Assembly: GCF_024713975.1 (NCBI RefSeq)
Contig: NC_091096.1
Location: forward strand, 18,349,458-18,413,457
Length of the DNA: 64,000 nt
Direction of reading: 5' to 3'
Source of the DNA: Paralichthys olivaceus
Taxonomy: Eukaryota; Chordata; Actinopteri; Pleuronectiformes; Paralichthyidae
The notes under the pieces are model-generated. The model was not told where the DNA came from and searched no databases. It saw only the letters and a program-made list of their open reading frames with translations. The stretch's first letter is position 1. Each line of letters begins with the position of its first letter. Below, piece by piece: positions 58,701-64,000 of the stretch. The position numbers and the translations under genes are program-made.

Positions 58701-61700
58701 TGAAAAGCCTTGAGATTGAGGAGAAGATCAACAAGATTCGATGGCTGCCTCAGAAAAACGCTGCACAGTTCCTTTTGTCTACAAATGGTGATTAAACCAC
58801 CGGCAAACTGATTCACTTAAATAAGAATGAATTGGTGATAAGTAGCTATTTTTAAACTGCAATCATTCCGTCTGGCTGCTGTAGACCTCGTTTGGCATCA
58901 AGTAATCACACAGTTTTTTATGTTATCTAAGATAATATTTTATGATCTCTGCTCTTTGTCATTGGCAGACAAAACCATAAAGCTGTGGAAAATTAGTGAG
59001 CGTGACAAGAGACCAGAGGGCTACAATCTGAAGGAAGAAGATGGCCGATACAGAGATCCCAACACTGTCACAACACTACGGGTGTGTATAATTTACACTG
59101 TCTTAATAATATTGGAACATTTACTTTATAATGATATAATGATTTATAATTATTAGATACAGCTGAGGTTCTTTACTTGCTTCCCATCCATTCCTTAAAG
59201 CAGTAAAGCAAAGTAGTGAATTAAAACTGATGATTTGCTTGGTTGCAAACTTCATGAAAATCCAGTCATTGCAGTATTATCTGTCAATTTGGTGATTCAT
59301 GCTGACGCCCAACCATCATTGCTACATGTCTTATTAAACAAAGCACAGGTGTTACTAATACTGCCTATGAATGGAAATTGAGAGCTTGTGGTTATAATGT
59401 GGGAAGTCCTGTACCAGGTGTGCTTTGTGCTCAAGCCGTTAAAGGTTCAGTGTGTAGAATTTAGTGAGATCTAGAGATTAACTTTCATGTCGAAGCTGAA
59501 TACTCCTCATCTCACCCTCCCTTTCCCAACATGAAAGAGAACCTGTGGTGAACTTCAGTTGTCATGAAAACTCAAAAGGTTTGAGTTTGGCCAGTTTGGC
59601 CGACAGTAAAAAAAAAACACAAAGAGGACCCCCTCAAAGAGGACCCCCTCCATGTAAATATAAAGTTTTTAAATATAAAGGGCCCATTCTATGGTAAAGA
59701 AAACAACAATTCATACAATTTAGATTAAACACACCAGTGAAAACATCACTAGGATTATTTTATATTCAATTTCTGCCAAAAATCCCTTTCACCTAAACAC
59801 ACTGAACCTTTAAGTCAGGACAAATTGCAAATCAGTTCTCTCTATTCTGAGATTGTGAATATGGAGCCTTCTGTTGAAATATGGTAAACATAATAACATT
59901 AACAATCCATTCATGGTGCTCGGGAGACACAATGAGATAGAACCCTCATTTTCAATAGTGCCAAGGTACAGCAATACAACAATACAACTTCCCGCTAATG
60001 AAACATACAAACACATTTAATGATGATCCTAACCCTGCTCCTCTCCTTAGGTACCAGTGTTCAGGCCCATGGACTTGATGGTGGAAGCCAGCCCTAGAAG
60101 AGTGTTTGCGAATGCTCACACTTACCATATCAACTCAATCTCAGTCAACAGTGATTGTGAGACCTACCTGTCTGCCGATGACCTGCGCGTTAACCTCTGG
60201 CATCTGGAGATCACAGATCGCAGCTTTAGTATCCTTTTGTTGTTTAATTGTATGCTAAATCATCTTTTACAGATCGCAACATCATTTTTCATTATTATTC
60301 ATGCAGACTTTAATAATCTTGAATATGGGAGAATGTTGTGGGGATAATGCAGCCCCTCAGGACAATACAAAGAATTTCCATGTTTTCGATTATTTGGCAT
60401 TCTAGTTTCTAAACAGTAACCTCTTATCTGGAAATGTTATGTTTGTAATTTCGGTATAAGTTGACTAAGAAAAAAATGATTTCAAGAGAACATAAATATC
60501 TGACTCCCTGTCTGAAACTCACTGCATATTAGGACACCTTTTCTGACCCATGTCAGTAAATTCATCATCAATTCATTCATCAGTTTTATTATATAGACCA
60601 TGCGAGCAATGATCCAAAATATATTAATTGATGTGATATTTGATGTTACCACCAGATGTCCCCAAAGTGAAGGTTTTCTACTTAATGTAGTAAGGTTATG
60701 ATGGCAGGCTGTGTGTACTAGCCCAGTAACAAAACCTTTTTCTTTGATTCATATTTTGGAAGTATTTCTTTAATTTGGGTGGATGTCTGTTGAGCCTCTG
60801 GACCTTAACCTCACTTCTTCAGATATTGTTGACATTAAACCAGCCAATATGGAGGAGTTAACAGAGGTGATCACAGCTGCAGAGTTTCACCCCAACCAAT
60901 GCAACACTTTTGTCTACAGCAGCAGCAAAGGCACCATTCGCATGTGCGACATGAGGGCATCAGCCCTGTGTGACAACCACGCCAAAAGTAAGCCAATTTA
61001 TATTGTGCTGTGTGCCTGCAGGGGAGCAGTTGTACTCTGAGGTGTGTGCTGAACGAAAATCAATGACAGACAATGAAATAGGTTTAAATGTCTTAAAGGT
61101 ACAGTGTGTAGAATTTTGTGATATCTAGTGTTAAAATTGCATGTTGCGGCTGAACACCCCTCACCTCACACTTTCCTTCCAAACATGAAAAAGAACCTGT
61201 GGTAGCCTTTAATTGTCATAAAAACTCAATAGGTGTTTAGTTTGTTCAGTCTGGACTAATGTGAAAAACATGGCGGCCTCCGTAGAGAGGGTCTCCTCGA
61301 TGTAAATATAAAGTATTTAAATATAAAGGGCCTTTTCTGGGGTAAAGAAAACTACAATTCATACAAATTAGATGAAACGAACTAGTGAAAACATCATGAG
61401 GATTATTCTACATTACATTTCTGCCGATAGTTCCCTTTCACCTAAATCTTACACACTGGACCTTTAAGTTCTCTCTTAAAAGTAGAAAGACTGTGCTTTA
61501 ATGCATATACACTGCCTAAAAGTCCTTGATCAACTAGCCACTGTTGTCAGAGCAGTTTTTCTAAACATCACAGTGCTCTTCTGGTTTTCTTCCAGGCTTT
61601 TGCAGTAGAGGCCCCAAACTCTGGATTTACTTACACAGACAAGCCACATCTAAAGCTGCTTTTAAATCCCTTATTAAAACCTTTTTTTTTTACTTTAATT

Positions 61701-63455
61701 TCTGTCAGAGTTTTAATTTATTTAATATAATCATCATTTTAACCTAATGTTATCCTTTGGTAAGGGTAGAGGGAGGCATGGAAAATTTGTGCACAAAGAG
61801 TGCTTCCGAAATGTACAACTTGAGTTGCAGCACAATTAACAAATACAGTTAATTATAAGAATGATGGTGTGCTAGTGCTCTGTTATCACTGTTCAATTCG
61901 ATAAAAAAAGCTGGCTTGTAGAAACATGATGTGTATTATGGTGGCGGACAGTGCATCTTCACTATGATGCTGCATTAAATTCTGCACAGCTTTTAGAAAA
62001 AACTGTAGTCTGTAATTGTATTTAGTAGAAGTCAGGATGAAATAATGTCTACATCCCTTTCTTTTTTTTAAAGTATTTGAAGAGCCAGAGGATCCAAACA
62101 ATCGCTCCTTCTTTTCTGAAATCATCTCATCCATCTCTGATGTAAAGTTCAGCCACAGTGGACGCTATATGATGACCCGAGACTACCTGTCTGTCAAAAT
62201 CTGGGATCTCAACATGGAGACCCGACCAGTAGAGACATATCAGGTGTGTATTGCTGCAATGCCAAGACAAAAGATGTGTTTACTGTTTCTCCACAAGAGG
62301 GAAGTGTTTCACTGAAGTCCTAATGTCAATATGCAGGTGTCGGCTAATGTTATTTTACTCTGTTCTTCACTTTCCTTAAACAGGTGCATGAATATCTCAG
62401 GAGTAAGTTGTGTTCACTCTATGAGAACGACTGCATCTTCGACAAGTTTGAGTGCTGCTGGAACGGGAACGACAGGTGAGCAACCTTTTTTTCTTAGACT
62501 GATCTATCTCCACATCACTGTCAGTGCAGGAGAATGCTCTGGTGGCACCCATTATCATTAAAAAGCAAAATGCTTTGGCTTCTTTTGTATTTCTTTAAAT
62601 CAATTACTGTTTTCTTGGACAGGTCCCTTCCTAAATGCTGTAATTTCGTTTAGTGGAACATTTGCATGTGAATGAAGGTTTCAAATGACAAAATAGCAAT
62701 TACAGAGTTGTTTGCTGGTTGGAGATTGTTGTTGTTTAGAAGTGAATGGTATTTTGAAAAAGGTGACCGGCAGGAAGTTGAGAATGATGCAGCATAAGAC
62801 ACACTGTTAATGGCCTTTTACCAACAGTCTACATCTGGTGAGTCAGACTCACCTTCAGGAGAACAGATGTAGGAATTTAAATGGATTCGTCTTTGGTTTT
62901 AATGCACTATCTTTAGTTTTCCTCATACATTCAACATGTGTGATGCATGCCAATGTTTTGGGCTGACCCTTATTTGAAGCTGTACCCAGTGACACTGGTC
63001 TTATCACTTAATAAGGTTATCTGTCCCCTGCAGAGCATAAGGCTGCACAGAATGTGGTGTGGGTGGGGGAGTATTCTGTACATGCTCTGAATAGTGGTTC
63101 ATAAATAATACTTTTGGCTTGTATCTCATTTTGCTTCATAATTATTATTTGGCTCACCATCAGTCATACCTTGTCTCTCTGCAGCGTTGTGATGACGGGT
63201 TCCTACAACAACTTCTTCAGGATGTTTGACAGAGGCTACCGTCAGGACGTAACCTTAGAGGCGTCACGGGAGAACAGCAAGCTGCGATCGGTCCTGAAAC
63301 CCCGCAAAGTAAGCACAGGTGGGAAGCGCAAAAAGGATGAGATCAGTGTAGACAGTCTTGACTTTAACAAGAAGATCCTCCACACTGCCTGGCATCCTTT
63401 GGACAACATCATTGCTGTAGCCACCACCAACAATCTGTATATATTCCAGGAATAA
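55784..63455 (+). CDS. ppp2r2a: PP2A regulatory subunit B55-alpha type (445 aa, 10 exons)
   Basis: WD-repeat B55 subunit that directs the protein phosphatase 2A core to substrates. Exons: 55784-55790, 56206-56283, 58338-58435, 58622-58787, 58969-59081, 60051-60228, 60823-60987, 62074-62243, 62384-62475, 63185-63455. They sum to 1,338 bases, 446 codons with stop. The first exon codes only for MA plus one base. The seven-bladed propeller is recognisable from [74 protein letters not shown] and [40 protein letters not shown] matches the alpha paralogue better than delta (which has ITALRVPILKP), so ppp2r2a is preferred; which teleost duplicate it is cannot be told here. The C-terminus ends LYIFQE, whereas mammalian proteins continue with about three more residues. 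All introns are GT-AG. Confidence 0.95.
57698..58046. mobile_element. TTAA-flanked MITE, copy 1
   Basis: Begins TTAAAGGTTCAGTGTGTAGA and ends ACACCCTGAACCTTTAA, so the ends are inverted repeats flanked by TTAA. The interior has no open frame. It lies in ppp2r2a intron 2. TTAA flanks suggest piggyBac-type insertion, but the family assignment is inference. Confidence 0.8.
58072..58090. repeat. Short (GT)9 microsatellite
   Basis: GT dinucleotide run of about 19 bases just right of MITE copy 1. Confidence 0.85.
59439..59813. mobile_element. TTAA-flanked MITE, copy 2
   Basis: Begins TTAAAGGTTCAGTGTGTAGA and ends ACACACTGAACCTTTAA. It is about 375 bp, same orientation as copies 1 and 3, in ppp2r2a intron 5. 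It has a local duplication (AAAGAGGACCCCCTC repeated) near 59,620-59,650. Confidence 0.85.
61093..61467. mobile_element. TTAA-flanked MITE, copy 3
   Basis: Begins TTAAAGGTACAGTGTGTAGA and ends ACACACTGGACCTTTAA, about 375 bp. It lies in ppp2r2a intron 7 in the same orientation as the other two copies. It retains the internal block ACATGGCGGCCTCCGTAGAG that is shared, with changes, with copy 1. Confidence 0.85.
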
Positions 63456-64000
63456 CTCTACTAGCATCTGTTGAACCGCTCAGATCCCAGTTTCTGCTTG
63501 AGCCCCACTGCTCTGATACACAGGCAAAACAAACATCAGTCTGTCTTTGACTAAATCCCCAAGTCTTGCTATGATCTGGCCCAAGTTATTTAAGTTTTGA
63601 ACTATGTCAACAACAAACAGTGGCATTAACAGTACATCCCAGCTGACCACCATGTGTATTACATTAACGTAACATAAACATGCAGATCTGAGGCCAGACT
63701 TTGGGACTTGGTGTCAAGGGTTCCTCGACTAGAATCACTCCATTCACCAAGTTTCTGTTTGCAACTCCACTACATCCCAAACCAAAGGGAAAACGTGTCC
63801 CACTCACACATTTTTGGTTAGTTTGTTCCCTTATTCTTCTGTGCCATTGTGACATGAGTCATTTGTATGTCATAGCTACCAATTGTCGATTCGTTTTTGA
63901 AGCTGTCATGTTTTATTATTTTCAATAGGAAATTCTTCTGTTTATCTGTCACCATGCTCCTTTTCACACAGACCTGAAACACTGCTAATACAAGCTGTCA
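63456..64000 (+). other. ppp2r2a: 3' UTR of ppp2r2a (partial)
   Basis: Sequence after the ppp2r2a stop codon. I see no canonical AATAAA in this stretch, so the transcript may end beyond the window. No other gene is supported. Confidence 0.5.

Overview
This window is vertebrate nuclear DNA, almost certainly from a ray-finned (teleost) fish. Genes are split into short exons with mostly GT-AG introns. The encoded proteins are close to, but not identical with, mammalian orthologues. The intergenic and intronic DNA carries CA/GT microsatellites, small inverted-repeat transposons, a decayed Tc1-like element and a SINE of kinds common in fish. There are no operons, no CRISPR arrays, and no virus or plasmid genes. 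I saw no sign of an undescribed gene system.

Layout. (1) Positions 1-15,497, minus strand: the first 36 coding exons (about 1,877 codons) of hectd4, a giant HECT-type E3 ubiquitin ligase. Its catalytic C-terminal half lies beyond the left edge, and its CpG-rich promoter is at about 15,350-16,080. (2) Positions 17,614-23,453, minus: complete seven-exon pla2g3 (group III secreted phospholipase A2, 703 aa), with one unusually large basic Ser/Thr-rich exon. (3) Positions 26,545-34,575, minus: complete rph3a (rabphilin-3A, 615 aa, 16 coding exons), with probable untranslated exon and promoter near 44,450-44,860, so its 5' intron takes up about 10 kb of otherwise gene-poor DNA. (4) Positions 45,917-51,459, plus: complete vps33a (600 aa, 13 exons). 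(5) Positions 53,559-53,765, plus: a 68-residue predicted single-pass membrane protein that I cannot name. (6) Positions 55,784-63,455, plus: complete ppp2r2a-type B55 subunit of PP2A (445 aa, 10 exons).

Exon borders were set by hand from splice signals and from reading-frame continuity. In each of the four complete multi-exon genes the exon lengths sum to a multiple of three, and every hectd4 junction keeps frame. Three introns need a GC donor instead of GT.

The genes are not a functional unit, although several share themes. rph3a (Rab3/Rab27 effector) and vps33a (SM protein of HOPS/CORVET) both act in membrane traffic. hectd4 and ppp2r2a act in protein turnover and dephosphorylation. The most useful second-look items are an inverted-repeat transposon ending about 16 bp from an rph3a 3' splice site, a telomere-like TTAGGG tract inside a 111-bp rph3a intron, three TTAA-flanked MITE copies in ppp2r2a introns, a 63-bp higher-order minisatellite upstream of pla2g3, the oversized pla2g3 exon 4, the unnamed membrane protein, and an exact inverted pair of E-box-like decamers just upstream of vps33a.
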